Shown piece after piece: positions 7,586 through 16,839 of a stretch of 54,074 bases of DNA (position 1 is its first letter; the number at the start of each line of letters is the position of its first letter). Both the position numbers and the translations under genes were made by a program. The notes beneath the pieces were generated by a model. That model searched no databases. It was not told where the DNA came from and saw only the letters and a list, made by a program, of their open reading frames with translations. The stretch spans positions 1 to 54,074 of the forward strand of contig NZ_QUJB01000002.1 of the NCBI RefSeq assembly GCF_003480435.1. The letters run 5' to 3'. The stretch is from Clostridium sp. AM30-24. Its GTDB lineage: Bacteria; Bacillota; Clostridia; Lachnospirales; Lachnospiraceae.

Positions 7586-9889
7586 ATGGAAAAAGGAAAA
7601 TATCCCATTATTGCAAATGGAGAATTATATGTAGAGCCGATTAGTAAAAAAATGAATTTTCCACCTAAAGAATGGCCGCATGATTATAACGACGCAAAAA
7701 TAAATATTTGCAATGATTTGAATAATATCAAAAAGAAGATCGAAGATAAAGAAGAAATATTTTTGGATGAAAAAGTTCTGTGTATTCGATTGGAGCCTAA
7801 ATTGGAAGCAAAATCATATGTTCCAGATTCTTTGATGATATCGGAAGACATGCAGATTATAGGTGGAAGAAAATATGCCTTTGTAGATGAAAATGGCGAA
7901 AAAAAAGATGCAAAATTGTATTTTATCAAGGCAAAAAATGCAGGAATAGATAAATTAGAAAAAACACTGAGAAATGGAAGTAAGGATACTGTCGAAAAAT
8001 GGAGAAGACAGATACAGTCTATAAAGAATATAGACCTGCTAAGTAGCGAGGAGAAGGTTCAGGGATTGACAGAGGATTGGACGAAAGGAACAATAGAAAT
8101 TGTTCTTCATCCTTTGGAAAATAGTGTCCAGAAAATGATAGATGCATTTATGGAAATTTCAGGTTTATCTTCAAATGAAATAAAGATAAAAAGCTATGAA
8201 AAAGGTTTAACTTTTATCAGTGCAGTTTGCGATCGGGAAATAATAGCAGCTATTGAAAAATTTAATCCATTGAGGTCTTTGCACCCTATGGGAGATATTG
8301 ATCTTGAACCAATGCGAATGGTGCAGGAAGTGGAAGGCCCTAGGCCGGCAAAAAAGAAAATGCGTTCTAATATAACAGTAGGAATGTTTGATGGTGGTAT
8401 AATTGAAGATCATGTCTTGTTAAAAGGTTATGCAAAGGAAAATGATGTAGTAAATACAACGGCCACATCAAATTCGTTACAACATGGGAATTCAGTGTGT
8501 GGAGCTATATTGCATGGTCACTTAGGTGGAAAAACCCCATCAGATGAATTGAAAAATCCCTCTGTATTCGTAGAGTCATTTAGAGTGTTGCCAGCTGAAA
8601 CACAGATAACGAGTACACGAGATGCTGAATCGGTACATGGAATGTACGAAACTATTGATCAAATTGAAGCTGTTGTAGCTGAACGTAAAGATATAAAATT
8701 ATATAACTTATCATTTGGTCCTAAAGAACCGATTTTGGATGATAATATAAGTCGATTTACATATGCATTGGATCGTCTGACATATAATGTAGAGGAAGGA
8801 GAAATTAACCCGCTTTTTTGTACTGCTGTCGGTAATGATGGTAATAGAGGGGAGTATTTGAACCGTATTCAAACCCCGTCTGATATGGTAAATGGACTTG
8901 CGGTGGGAGCATATACATATAATTTGTTTGGTGAAAAAATCAGAGCAGATTATAGCAGTGTAGGTCCTGGAAGAGAAGGAGCGAAAACAAAACCTGATTT
9001 GTTAGAGTTTGGTGGCAGTCAGGAACGGCCGTTCATTGTTGTTGGAAGAGGTAATGATAAGGTTGGTATTAGTGCAGGGACAAGTTTGGCAACTCCTGTG
9101 GCAACGGGAAAAATTGGTCAGATGATGGCACATTCACCATCAATTACTCCACATTTGGGACGAACATTATTGATTCATAATGCGACCTCTATGTCTGGGG
9201 TGCGGGATAATGAATGTGGATATGGATTTGGTAAAGAGGATGTTGATGATATTTTAAAATGTATTGGAAATAAAGTGACAATACTATATTCGGGAGATTT
9301 GCCTGCTGCGAGTACGGTTAAATTACCTATTTTTTCACCTGGAGTTAATCAATCAACAGGAAATGTGAGTGTTATATGGACGATAACAACTATTGTTAAT
9401 CCGGATATAACAGATACGGATGCATATACCAATAACTGTATAGAAGATACATTTTATCCTAACAGTGCGGTGTTTAACTTTTCGAAAAAAGGGAAAAAGA
9501 CAATAAAGCTAAATCTTACAAAAACAGAAGATGCACAGCAGATGGAAAAATTATTGGAGCAAGGATATAAAATGTCGGAATTACCTGTAAGTGGTGCTGC
9601 AAAAAAAGATAAAAGTGAGAATGCACTTAGAAATAAAGATTTAAAATGGGATACTGTTATAAAGAAAACCAAATCTATGAGAGCAACATCATTGTTAAAC
9701 CCATTTTTAACATTGCATGCGATTGGAAGAAATGGGTATGAGCATGAAAATATTAAGTATTTTGTAGCAGTTACTATTGAAGCCAAAGGGTATAAAGGGA
9801 ATTTGTATGATAATATACTACAGACATACTCTAACTTGTTGCCGATAGAAATCCATAATGTGAACAAAGTTATGGTTCCTGTTGAATAA
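7586..9889 (+). CDS. Subtilisin-like (S8) serine protease, cytoplasmic, cassette effector
   Basis: 767-aa protein with a central subtilase domain at about residues 260-550. The triad is visible: Asp269 in GMFDGGI, His300 in QHGNSVCG, Ser500 in AGTSLATP; an oxyanion Asn lies in the AVGNDGN stretch. There is no signal peptide or membrane segment, which is unusual for subtilases and points to action inside the cell. The first 260 residues have no recognisable domain and could act as sensor, inhibitor or contact to the ATPase; the 200-residue C-terminal region is also unassigned but beta-rich. It has an AAGGAGTG ribosome site and starts 4 nt after the ATPase stop. A terminator follows at 9893. 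ATPase-S8 protease gene pairs recur in bacterial genomes; I suspect a conflict or defence role but cannot name the system. Confidence 0.85.
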   Translation: MEKGKYPIIANGELYVEPISKKMNFPPKEWPHDYNDAKINICNDLNNIKKKIEDKEEIFLDEKVLCIRLEPKLEAKSYVPDSLMISEDMQIIGGRKYAFVDENGEKKDAKLYFIKAKNAGIDKLEKTLRNGSKDTVEKWRRQIQSIKNIDLLSSEEKVQGLTEDWTKGTIEIVLHPLENSVQKMIDAFMEISGLSSNEIKIKSYEKGLTFISAVCDREIIAAIEKFNPLRSLHPMGDIDLEPMRMVQEVEGPRPAKKKMRSNITVGMFDGGIIEDHVLLKGYAKENDVVNTTATSNSLQHGNSVCGAILHGHLGGKTPSDELKNPSVFVESFRVLPAETQITSTRDAESVHGMYETIDQIEAVVAERKDIKLYNLSFGPKEPILDDNISRFTYALDRLTYNVEEGEINPLFCTAVGNDGNRGEYLNRIQTPSDMVNGLAVGAYTYNLFGEKIRADYSSVGPGREGAKTKPDLLEFGGSQERPFIVVGRGNDKVGISAGTSLATPVATGKIGQMMAHSPSITPHLGRTLLIHNATSMSGVRDNECGYGFGKEDVDDILKCIGNKVTILYSGDLPAASTVKLPIFSPGVNQSTGNVSVIWTITTIVNPDITDTDAYTNNCIEDTFYPNSAVFNFSKKGKKTIKLNLTKTEDAQQMEKLLEQGYKMSELPVSGAAKKDKSENALRNKDLKWDTVIKKTKSMRATSLLNPFLTLHAIGRNGYEHENIKYFVAVTIEAKGYKGNLYDNILQTYSNLLPIEIHNVNKVMVPVE

Positions 9890-9892
9890 ATG

Positions 9893-9930
9893 AAAAAAAT
9901 CAATTGGAGTGTTTTCCGATTGATTTTTTT
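9893..9930 (+). terminator. Terminator after the subtilase gene
   Basis: A 10-bp stem (9899-9908 with 9915-9924, one U-G pair) is flanked by A7 and followed by T7, so it can work on both strands. It partly uncouples the next gene from the ATPase-protease operon. Confidence 0.88.
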
Positions 9931-9985
9931 ATGTATAATTATGTCATGAACAGTTTTTATATTATTATCCATGAGAGGTGCTAGT

Positions 9986-11617
9986 ATGGGATATGAAATA
10001 GAGTTTAAATTAATTGATATAAAAGATATAAATAAAATTCAATGTGTCGAAGAAACAGAAGGTCCCTTTGGAGATGATGTTAAAGTTGTATGTAGACATG
10101 ATATTACAGATGAATATTGCAAAACTATAATGCAGAGAGCAATGACGAGAATAGCTATAGAATGTGAGTGGCGTTATATTGGATGTACAGAAAGAATAGG
10201 TCATCATGAGTTTGAAGTATCAGGACCAGTAAATAAGTATATAGTAATATTCCAACAAGATACATATGAATGGAATGTGCAATTAACGGTAGAAATAGGA
10301 TATAAGAATTCATGTCATAAAAGCGAACAAAGTTATGATGCTTTTTTGGAAAAATTGAAACTTGCTATTAAAAATAGCATGGTACGAGATTGGTATAAAT
10401 GTGTGTGGATTAGTGATAGCCAATCTTTATGGTTATCAAGAGAAGTTTATTCAGAAATCTATATGGCAGAAAATGAACTTCGAGCATTTGTAAGTAAAGT
10501 GATGATTGATAATTTTGGGGCTGAGTGGCATGATAGACCAGAGTTTTCCAAGTTAAGTGCCAGTATTGAATTAAATGCAGATAATGTGAAAAGAAATGTT
10601 CCTAATTTTGCCAATATTGATGTGAATTTGTATACGGTCACTTTAGAAGGGCTGATGGATACTGTACAGTCAGATATATATACTGACGCCATGTCATCTG
10701 ATTCAGAAGTTCAAAAGAGAATTAAAAGTAAAATTTTTTCAACAACCCAATTGGATAAAATGAAATCTGTATTGGATTTTCTGAGAAATCAATACACTAA
10801 AAAATACAATATTTGGGACAAGTTTTTTATTCCTTTTATTGATAAGCCGGAGGAATTCCAAACCTCATTAACAAGTTTTATAGCGAATAGGAATCATGTT
10901 GCACACAATAAATTGTTGGATTATTCCGCAAAAGAGAAAATGTTATATGACACTCATGCGTTTAGAGGTTATATAAAGGAAGCTGTTAGAAAATTCGATA
11001 GTGAAAATCGTTCTGAAGAAGTAGAAGAGACTTTGCAAGCTATAGAGGATCAAAAAGAATATGAACGAGAAGCACATTTAGAAATAGTACAGTCTGAAGC
11101 AGGAATATCAATAAGGGATAGAAAAAAGATATTGGCTTTATTTAGAGAAGTGATAAGGGATATTTATAGAGATATACATGAAATTCTATACTTTAATGAA
11201 GTGTTGGATGTTAACGAAATAAACTCTCTAAAAGATGAAATGGATGAACAGCTTTTGTTTACAATATTTAATGGACGGCAGGAACTTTTAAATGTATATG
11301 GACTGGTAGATATTGATGATTCTGAGGGAGCAACAAGTGTACTGAAAATAAGTGTAGTTGGAGGAAATGATGAAGATGTTGCTACTGAAAGTATTGAATA
11401 CGTTAATGGCGAAGCGGAATACAACTTGGAGCAGACCAGTTATATGCCAGTAGTAAAAGATTCATTAGATGATGGCAATAAGGAAGCTGTCAAAGAGGCT
11501 GTTAATGAGTTTGTGCTAAGGATAATGGATGATTGCGAAACAATGGGATATAGCGAAGAAAGACGGGCGGAGGAAGACTGGGATGCAGATGCTGCTGACA
11601 TTTTAGAAAACAGATAG
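9986..11617 (+). CDS. HEPN-motif protein, candidate ribonuclease, third gene of the cassette
   Basis: 543-aa protein I do not recognise as a named family. I choose the ATG at 9986 (AGAGGTG at 9974-9980) over the one at 9971. A central helical block, roughly residues 150-330, contains NRNHVAHN: Arg302-x4-His307 is the R-x4-H signature of HEPN RNases. An earlier acidic helix around YMAENELRAFVSK resembles the first helix of Swt1/Abi-type HEPN domains. The first 140 residues are mixed alpha/beta and the last 150 acidic and helical. A terminator separates it from the protease gene, and a TATAAT at 9934-9939 could give its own transcript, but the same AT-rich composition and orientation tie it to the cassette. 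It may be an RNA-cleaving effector held inactive until the protease acts; that is inference. Confidence 0.6.
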   Translation: MGYEIEFKLIDIKDINKIQCVEETEGPFGDDVKVVCRHDITDEYCKTIMQRAMTRIAIECEWRYIGCTERIGHHEFEVSGPVNKYIVIFQQDTYEWNVQLTVEIGYKNSCHKSEQSYDAFLEKLKLAIKNSMVRDWYKCVWISDSQSLWLSREVYSEIYMAENELRAFVSKVMIDNFGAEWHDRPEFSKLSASIELNADNVKRNVPNFANIDVNLYTVTLEGLMDTVQSDIYTDAMSSDSEVQKRIKSKIFSTTQLDKMKSVLDFLRNQYTKKYNIWDKFFIPFIDKPEEFQTSLTSFIANRNHVAHNKLLDYSAKEKMLYDTHAFRGYIKEAVRKFDSENRSEEVEETLQAIEDQKEYEREAHLEIVQSEAGISIRDRKKILALFREVIRDIYRDIHEILYFNEVLDVNEINSLKDEMDEQLLFTIFNGRQELLNVYGLVDIDDSEGATSVLKISVVGGNDEDVATESIEYVNGEAEYNLEQTSYMPVVKDSLDDGNKEAVKEAVNEFVLRIMDDCETMGYSEERRAEEDWDADAADILENR

Positions 11618-11794
11618 ATTATCATGTGGGGTAAAGGCTATCCCCCCCCTAAGTGGAGTATATACTTTTTTGCAAAAGGTTTCAGTTTCGCTATTTAGTA
11701 TAAGAAGTAACTTTCACCGCATGTAGAGACGGTAGCATTATTAACTAAAAAAGATATCACGTCTTGCTGACGAGAATTAACTAAAAGTTCAGCG

Positions 11795-11811
11795 GTTGCA
11801 AAATTTGCAAC
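11795..11811. promoter_or_regulatory. Palindrome at the right end of the AT-rich cassette
   Basis: GTTGCAAA (11795-11802) and TTTGCAAC (11804-11811) form a perfect 8-bp dyad around one base. It lies in the 230-bp non-coding gap (11618-11848), which also holds a C8 run and two copies of ATTAACTAAAA (from 11740 and 11776). It could be an operator for the gene at 11849 or part of an attachment region; no partner copy is visible at the left. Confidence 0.4.
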
Positions 11812-11848
11812 AACGGTAGAGAAAATTGAAAAATCGAAGGGATATAAA

Positions 11849-12076
11849 ATGGAACAGGAATACATTATTCTCCAGATCCAGGAAGATGATTACGGCTGTG
11901 AGGAACGCTCTGCAGGGGCAAAGAAAACAGTTTTCGTCCGGCTGAAAGACGCTAAGGAAAACGAGCGGATGATCCGTCAGGAAGATGACTGGCTTTATGA
12001 GCAGGGGATTGATGAAGGTGATCTGGTAGTATTAACGGAGAATCACCTGTATAAAAAATGGAAGGGAGATAAATAA
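11849..12076 (+). CDS. Small conserved-type hypothetical protein, first core gene after the island
   Basis: 75-aa acidic protein of unknown function with no membrane segment or recognisable domain. It ends in a run of Lys/Trp/Asp residues. A GAAGGG ribosome site (11836-11841) supports the ATG at 11849. Interestingly the frame stays open upstream to 11771 and reads as plausible protein, so a longer ancestral form cut by the insertion to the left cannot be excluded. It is tightly followed, 2 nt later, by the acetyltransferase gene, so the two are co-translated. Confidence 0.65.
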   Translation: MEQEYIILQIQEDDYGCEERSAGAKKTVFVRLKDAKENERMIRQEDDWLYEQGIDEGDLVVLTENHLYKKWKGDK

Positions 12077-12078
12077 AG

Positions 12079-12621
12079 ATGGAATTACAGACAGAACGCT
12101 TGATTTTAAGACCATGGCAGGAGAGCGATGCAGAGAGCTGCTACGAATATGCGAAAGACCCGCAGGTCGGTCCGGAAGCAGGATGGCCGGTGCATACGAG
12201 TGTGGAGAACAGCAGAGAGATCATCCGGGAAGTTTTATCGGCGGCTGGAACGTATGCGGTGGTTTTAAAAAGTACCGGAAAGCCGGTAGGCTGTGCAGGT
12301 CTCACAGTGGGCGCGGCATGCAATATGCCGGTAGCAGAAGATGAGGGAGAGATCGGCTGCTGGCTGGGAACTCCGTACTGGGGGCAGGGAATCATCCCGG
12401 AGGCGGTAAAGGAGCTGATTCGGTACGGTTTTGAAGATCTGGGGCTGAAACGAATCTGGTACGCATATTTTGACGGGAATGAGAAATCGAAGCGCGTGGC
12501 AGAAAAATGCGGCTTCCGGTATCATCATACGAACAGGGATCTGGAGTGGAAATTGTTAAATAAAACAGTGACAGAACATGTCCATGTGCTTGAAAAAAAC
12601 GACAGGAACGATGAAATCTAA
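12079..12621 (+). CDS. GNAT-family N-acetyltransferase (RimJ/RimL-like)
   Basis: 180-aa acetyl-CoA-dependent acetyltransferase. It opens with the typical [15 protein letters not shown] stretch (here [11 protein letters not shown]), followed by the fold's central strands and the acetyl-CoA loop in the segment [13 protein letters not shown] (about residues 94-106), then [16 protein letters not shown], which is the usual C-terminal helix of this group. Such proteins acetylate ribosomal protein N-termini, amino acids or drugs; the substrate cannot be read from the sequence. It is directly behind the small protein gene (2-nt gap) and 62 nt before the phosphodiesterase gene. Confidence 0.85.
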   Translation: MELQTERLILRPWQESDAESCYEYAKDPQVGPEAGWPVHTSVENSREIIREVLSAAGTYAVVLKSTGKPVGCAGLTVGAACNMPVAEDEGEIGCWLGTPYWGQGIIPEAVKELIRYGFEDLGLKRIWYAYFDGNEKSKRVAEKCGFRYHHTNRDLEWKLLNKTVTEHVHVLEKNDRNDEI

Positions 12622-12683
12622 AGAAGGCAAGAGCAGCATGGAGATAGATGCGCTGATCTGTAAAAGGAAAGGAATTTGCTGAA

Positions 12684-13232
12684 ATGATAAAATTTATGGT
12701 CGCGTCCGACATCCACGGCTCCGCGTACTACTGCAAAAAGATGCTGGAAGCATTCGACCGGGAGCAGGCGGACCGTCTCCTGCTTCTGGGCGATATTTTA
12801 TACCATGGACCGAGAAACGATCTTCCGAAAGAGTACGCCCCAAAGGAAGTCATCAAAATGTTAAATGAGCGGAAAAACAGGATCTTCTGCGTTCGCGGAA
12901 ACTGTGATACAGAGGTAGACCAGATGGTTCTGGAATTTCCGATCCTCGCGGATTACGCGGTAATCCCAACGGCAGACCGCCTGATCTACGCCACCCATGG
13001 ACACCATTTCAATCTGAACACGCTTCCACCGATGCAGCCGGGAGACATTCTCCTCCATGGCCACACCCACATCCCGGCATGGCAACCATTCGGTGATGGA
13101 AATCTGTATCTGAATCCAGGTTCTGTGTCAATCCCGAAGGCGGGAAGTGAGCACAGTTACATGATCCTGAAGACCGGAGAAGCTGTCTGGAAAACTCTGG
13201 AGGGAGAGACATTCCACAGTATTAAGCTGTAA
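12684..13232 (+). CDS. yfcE: YfcE/MJ0936-type phosphodiesterase
   Basis: 182-aa metallophosphoesterase that in characterised relatives hydrolyses simple phosphodiesters using two Mn ions. Metal-binding signatures are all present: Asp9-x-His11, LLGDILYHGPRN (Asp near 37), RGNCD, a His in THGHH, and LHGHTH near the end. A GGAAAGGAA site precedes the ATG. The cellular substrate is unknown. It probably ends the short 11849-13232 operon, since the following 319 bp is non-coding and carries a new promoter. Confidence 0.88.
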   Translation: MIKFMVASDIHGSAYYCKKMLEAFDREQADRLLLLGDILYHGPRNDLPKEYAPKEVIKMLNERKNRIFCVRGNCDTEVDQMVLEFPILADYAVIPTADRLIYATHGHHFNLNTLPPMQPGDILLHGHTHIPAWQPFGDGNLYLNPGSVSIPKAGSEHSYMILKTGEAVWKTLEGETFHSIKL

Positions 13233-13373
13233 AATTTAATGGCAATTAAAAAGGGATCGTAACGGTGAGGTACTAAAAAATGTGAGCGAATTATGTAAAC
13301 ATATCTGCAAAACAACAGCGAATGCGGGCAGATAAATGATAGATGCTTCATGTTCCGGAAGTTAACTCCGTCA

Positions 13374-13398
13374 CTATACATGTCATAAAAATGTATAG
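13374..13398. promoter_or_regulatory. Operator-like dyad upstream of the yfcC-type gene
   Basis: CTATACAT (13374-13381) and ATGTATAG (13391-13398) form a perfect 8-bp inverted repeat with a 9-nt spacer, about 60 bp upstream of the -35 box at 13456. The rest of the 13233-13551 gap shows nothing else clear. Confidence 0.4.
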
Positions 13399-13455
13399 CA
13401 AACACACCCTGAAAACATAAATAACAAGGAATATTCGTGGCAAATAAAATATTGC

Positions 13456-13484
13456 TTGCGTGTCCGATAAATTCAGAGTATAGT
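13456..13484 (+). promoter_or_regulatory. Promoter for the YfcC carrier-amidohydrolase operon
   Basis: TTGCGT (13456-13461), a 17-nt spacer and TATAGT (13479-13484), about 70 nt ahead of the ATG at 13552. Confidence 0.6.
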
Positions 13485-13551
13485 ATTCATTGTGGGGATT
13501 TGTAAAAAAATTCAAACAAAAAACATTTGTAGACAAAAAAGGAGAGACACT

Positions 13552-14943
13552 ATGGGTGAAACACAAGCAAAGAAGAAAAAAGCACCGTTGAGCATGTGGA
13601 AAGTTATCCTCATTGTTATCGCGGTAGTCTACGTGATGTCCTTTATCATTCCGTCCGGCGCCTATGAACGCGATGGAAAGATGGCAATTCCGGGTACATA
13701 CCAGATTATCGATAAGATCTATCTGAATCCGGCACAGGTAATTCTGGCAGTCGGCGATCTTGTTTACAGTACGTTCGGTAAATTATTTGTAACGTTGATC
13801 ATCATGGGTGGTATGATGGGAATCGTAAATTCCACAGGTGTTCTGGACCGGGCGCTCAGTAACCTGATCCATCGCTTAAAAGATAAAGCCCTGATCATCA
13901 TTCCGATCTATATTTTTGCAACGGCGCTTTTAGGCTGTGTCGGATCCATGATTTCCACAGTTGTGCTCTTTATTCCGCTTGGAATCACGATCGCAAAGCA
14001 GTTAAAAGCAGACCGTATTTTTGCAGTCGGTCTTGTGATTCTTGGATCCTTTACCGGATTTATGACATCTCCGATCAACCCGTTAACAGGCCTTCTCGGA
14101 CAGGAGATTGCGGGTCTGGCTCCGTACTCCGGTTCCGGTCTCCGAACAATTGTTACGATCTTGAATCTGACGGTGGTTTCTGCATATCTGATCTTCTGGG
14201 TAAAACGATGCCAGAAGAATCCGGAAATCTATGCGAAAAACTTTGGCGGAGAAAACACGGTAGAAGAGGGAGATGTTCCGGGCGCAGGTGAGTACCGTCC
14301 CATGACTGTCCGTGAGATCGCGATCCTCGTGATCTTTTTCGGAGCATTCATTTTCTTCGCGGCAGGCGGACCGACTCTCGGACTTGGCATGACACAGTTA
14401 GGCTCCATCATGCTGCCGGTTGCCTTCATCGAAGGTTTCCTTGCGCATTACGATATTGATGAGACCATGAGACGCTTCGTAAAAGGAACACAGGATATGT
14501 GTGGCGTTATGGTATTTATGGTCCTTGCCAGCGTTATGAGCGTTATTCTCAATAATTCCGGTATCCTTGACACGATCGTCTATTATATTTCAGTTCCGTT
14601 AAACCATATGAGCAGTGCTTTCGCAGCGATCGGAATGTTCATTGCGAATGGTCTGATCAACTTTGTGATCAACTCCGGTTCCGGACAGACAGCTGTTATG
14701 ATGCCGATCATGGCCCCGCTTTCCGACGTTGTAGGTGTTACCCGTCAGATGGCAGTTTTAACTTTACAGTACGGTGATGGCTTCACAAACCTCTTCGCTC
14801 CGACCAGCGTAAACTTAATGGCATGCCTTGCGATGGCAAAGGTAGATTTAAAACAGTGGTATAAATTCCTGATACCGTGTTACGGTATGCTGTTTGCGAT
14901 CATGATCGCATCGATCTTTGTAGGTACAGCGATCGGCTTCTAA
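13552..14943 (+). CDS. YfcC-family membrane carrier (C4-dicarboxylate / amino acid type)
   Basis: 463-aa inner-membrane protein of the DcuC/YfcC superfamily. About 11-12 hydrophobic segments are visible, with the family's two repeats each holding a broken helix: the first around GFMTSPINPLTG and the second around FVINSGSGQTAVMMP and TNLFAPTS. Start at 13552 is set by AGGAGAGAC; the longer frame from 13492 has no ribosome site. It is 13 nt ahead of an M20 amidohydrolase gene, so the transported compound is probably an N-acylated amino acid, a peptide, or the amino acid or acid exchanged for it. Relatives have been linked to arginine/ornithine and dicarboxylate exchange; the true substrate is open. 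Confidence 0.85.
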   Translation: MGETQAKKKKAPLSMWKVILIVIAVVYVMSFIIPSGAYERDGKMAIPGTYQIIDKIYLNPAQVILAVGDLVYSTFGKLFVTLIIMGGMMGIVNSTGVLDRALSNLIHRLKDKALIIIPIYIFATALLGCVGSMISTVVLFIPLGITIAKQLKADRIFAVGLVILGSFTGFMTSPINPLTGLLGQEIAGLAPYSGSGLRTIVTILNLTVVSAYLIFWVKRCQKNPEIYAKNFGGENTVEEGDVPGAGEYRPMTVREIAILVIFFGAFIFFAAGGPTLGLGMTQLGSIMLPVAFIEGFLAHYDIDETMRRFVKGTQDMCGVMVFMVLASVMSVILNNSGILDTIVYYISVPLNHMSSAFAAIGMFIANGLINFVINSGSGQTAVMMPIMAPLSDVVGVTRQMAVLTLQYGDGFTNLFAPTSVNLMACLAMAKVDLKQWYKFLIPCYGMLFAIMIASIFVGTAIGF

Positions 14944-14956
14944 AGGAGGAAATCAG

Positions 14957-16159
14957 ATGGACACAGGGGAACTTATCAGAAGCTTAACAGATGAACTGGA
15001 ACAGCATACGATTGAGATCAGGCATGAGATCCATGCAAATCCGGAACTCTCGTTTCACGAATTTGCGACAAGCAGGATCGTATGCCGGGAACTGGACCGT
15101 ATTGGTGTTCCTTATGAGGAAAGTCCATGTAAACCAGGCATTATCGCAACCATCGACAGTGGAAAGCCGGGTAAATTCCTGATGCTGCGGGCCGATATGG
15201 ATGCACTGCCAATTCAGGAAAAGACTGGACTTCCCTTCGAATCAAAGGTACCGGGAGTGATGCATGCCTGCGGCCATGATATCCACACCTCCAATCTTCT
15301 GACAGTAGCAGAGATCTTAAACCGGACAAAGGATCAGTGGAAAGGAAAGGTGAAGCTGGTATTCCAGCCGGCGGAAGAAAATGGCGGCGGCGGAAGAGAG
15401 ATGATCAAAGCCGGACTCATGGATGAGATTCCGGATGCGTGCTTTGCGCTTCATGTGGAAAATGGGATCCCGGGAAAGATAGTCGTTGGAAGCCGTTATC
15501 TGACTGCATATTCCGACAGCTATAAGATCACAGTCCATGGAAAAGCCGCTCATTCCTCCACCCCGGAAGAGGGTGTGGATGCTGTATACATTGCAGCGTC
15601 CATTGTCACAGCACTCCACGGAATCATTTCCAGAAATATTTCTCCGATGGACCGGGCGACCTTAAATGTGGGAATGATCCACGGTGGAACAGCGCCGAAC
15701 ATCATCGCGGATGAAGTGACGCTGGGCGTCATGCTGAGAAATCTCTCAAAGGAGTCCAGAGAAGCGATGATGAAAAAAATTGAGACGATCTCCAATGGAA
15801 TCGCCGAGTCTATGGGGGGAAGCTGTGATCTGGCATTCCGTGCCGGTTACGCGGCAGTCTACAACGATGAGAAGTTCTCTGATTTTGTAGCGGCCACCTT
15901 CCGCAAATATGAGGACATTGTCCATGAGGATCTCGGGGACGGAAAACCGGAAGATTGGCTGATTACCGGAGAACATCCGCTTTTAGGTGCTGAGGATTTT
16001 GGATTCTATTCCCAGAAAGCTCCGTCCTGCATGATATGGGTCGGTGTCGGTGGAAATTCTCCAAAACACAGTCCGGGATTCTGTATCGACGAGCGCTATA
16101 TCAAGCTCTGTACAAGAGCAATGGCGATGACAGCGTTGGAATATCTGACAAAAGAATAG
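14957..16159 (+). CDS. M20-family amidohydrolase (aminoacylase / N-acyl-amino-acid hydrolase)
   Basis: 400-aa cytoplasmic metal-dependent amidohydrolase of the IAA-amino-acid hydrolase/aminoacylase group. Visible signatures: RADMDALPIQE, MHACGHDIH (metal-binding His and Asp), PAEENGGGGREM with the catalytic Glu, a dimerisation domain insertion around residues 180-290, and AEDFGFYSQ near 335. It is translated from a GGAGGAAATC site 13 nt behind the YfcC carrier gene. Together they suggest uptake and deacylation of an N-acyl amino acid or small peptide. A strong terminator follows at 16173, so the two genes form a unit. Confidence 0.88.
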   Translation: MDTGELIRSLTDELEQHTIEIRHEIHANPELSFHEFATSRIVCRELDRIGVPYEESPCKPGIIATIDSGKPGKFLMLRADMDALPIQEKTGLPFESKVPGVMHACGHDIHTSNLLTVAEILNRTKDQWKGKVKLVFQPAEENGGGGREMIKAGLMDEIPDACFALHVENGIPGKIVVGSRYLTAYSDSYKITVHGKAAHSSTPEEGVDAVYIAASIVTALHGIISRNISPMDRATLNVGMIHGGTAPNIIADEVTLGVMLRNLSKESREAMMKKIETISNGIAESMGGSCDLAFRAGYAAVYNDEKFSDFVAATFRKYEDIVHEDLGDGKPEDWLITGEHPLLGAEDFGFYSQKAPSCMIWVGVGGNSPKHSPGFCIDERYIKLCTRAMAMTALEYLTKE

Positions 16160-16172
16160 GCGATATATGAGG

Positions 16173-16209
16173 CAGGAGTAGGATTATGAGGATTCTACTC
16201 CTGTTTTTC
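16173..16209 (+). terminator. Terminator of the YfcC-M20 operon
   Basis: A 12-nt arm CAGGAGTAGGAT (16173-16184) pairs with 16192-16203 with one mismatch and is followed by T5. Confidence 0.9.
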
Positions 16210-16218
16210 TTATATTTT

Positions 16219-16268
16219 TCCGAAAGCGGTTACTGTTCATGCTTTACGCAAACAGTAACCGAAAGCGG
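16219..16268. repeat. Palindromic repeat unit with flanking direct repeats
   Basis: CGGTTACTGTT (16227-16237) and AACAGTAACCG (16251-16261) form a perfect 11-bp hairpin. It is framed by two copies of CCGAAAGCGG (16219-16228 and 16258-16267). The arm resembles the terminal repeat GTAACTGTTCAGTAGG of the element at 35878-36010, suggesting a related interspersed family. Confidence 0.5.
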
Positions 16269-16299
16269 CCAGCGTCATTCTTTATTTTAAATTGCTTCC

Positions 16300-16548
16300 T
16301 TGCATTATAATTACCAAGATGTTAAAATATATCCCATAACAATCGAAGAGGCATCCGGTGCTGCTGCCGCTGTGAAAAAGTTCATGAGAACAGGCGGACA
16401 TCAGGTAAAAGGGAAACAGGTGGAAGGCCTGTACGATCTCGTCACTGTGAGCAGGGAATACAAGACCATGCGCGAAAGCGCGGTCACTGAGGAAGAAGGA
16501 CAGTTGGATAAACTGTTGCGAAAGCTTTGGGAAGGCGGTTTTGTGTGA
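16300..16548 (+). pseudogene. Possible remnant of an unidentified gene
   Basis: An open frame of 82 codons with coding-like amino acid content (KKFMRTGGHQVKGKQVEG, later a charged helix ending in LWEGGFV), but it begins at a TTG with no ribosome site and its first residues look non-natural. I do not recognise it. It may be the 3' part of a lost gene, or a chance frame. The next 290 bp (16549-16839) hold no gene and no clear promoter. Confidence 0.25.
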
Positions 16549-16839
16549 TGATCTGTGAGTCAGGAAACCTGCCGGACTGCTGGTACAGGAAGAAAATTTC
16601 CAGATCACGAGGCATTGATCGTACCGTTTATATGTCGGCTGATTCCAGCGGACATCTTTTTCTGATGCATAAGCATTTCGGTATTTGAAAAATTCTCAGA
16701 TGGAATATCTCCACACCAACTCCGAAGTTATAAATAAAATACAGCTATCCATCAGCCCTGTACAATTACCGGGTCGGTTACAGATAAGGATAGGCCGAGA
16801 GGCAAAACAACTCAATATTTATACTACATGGAGGAGAAC

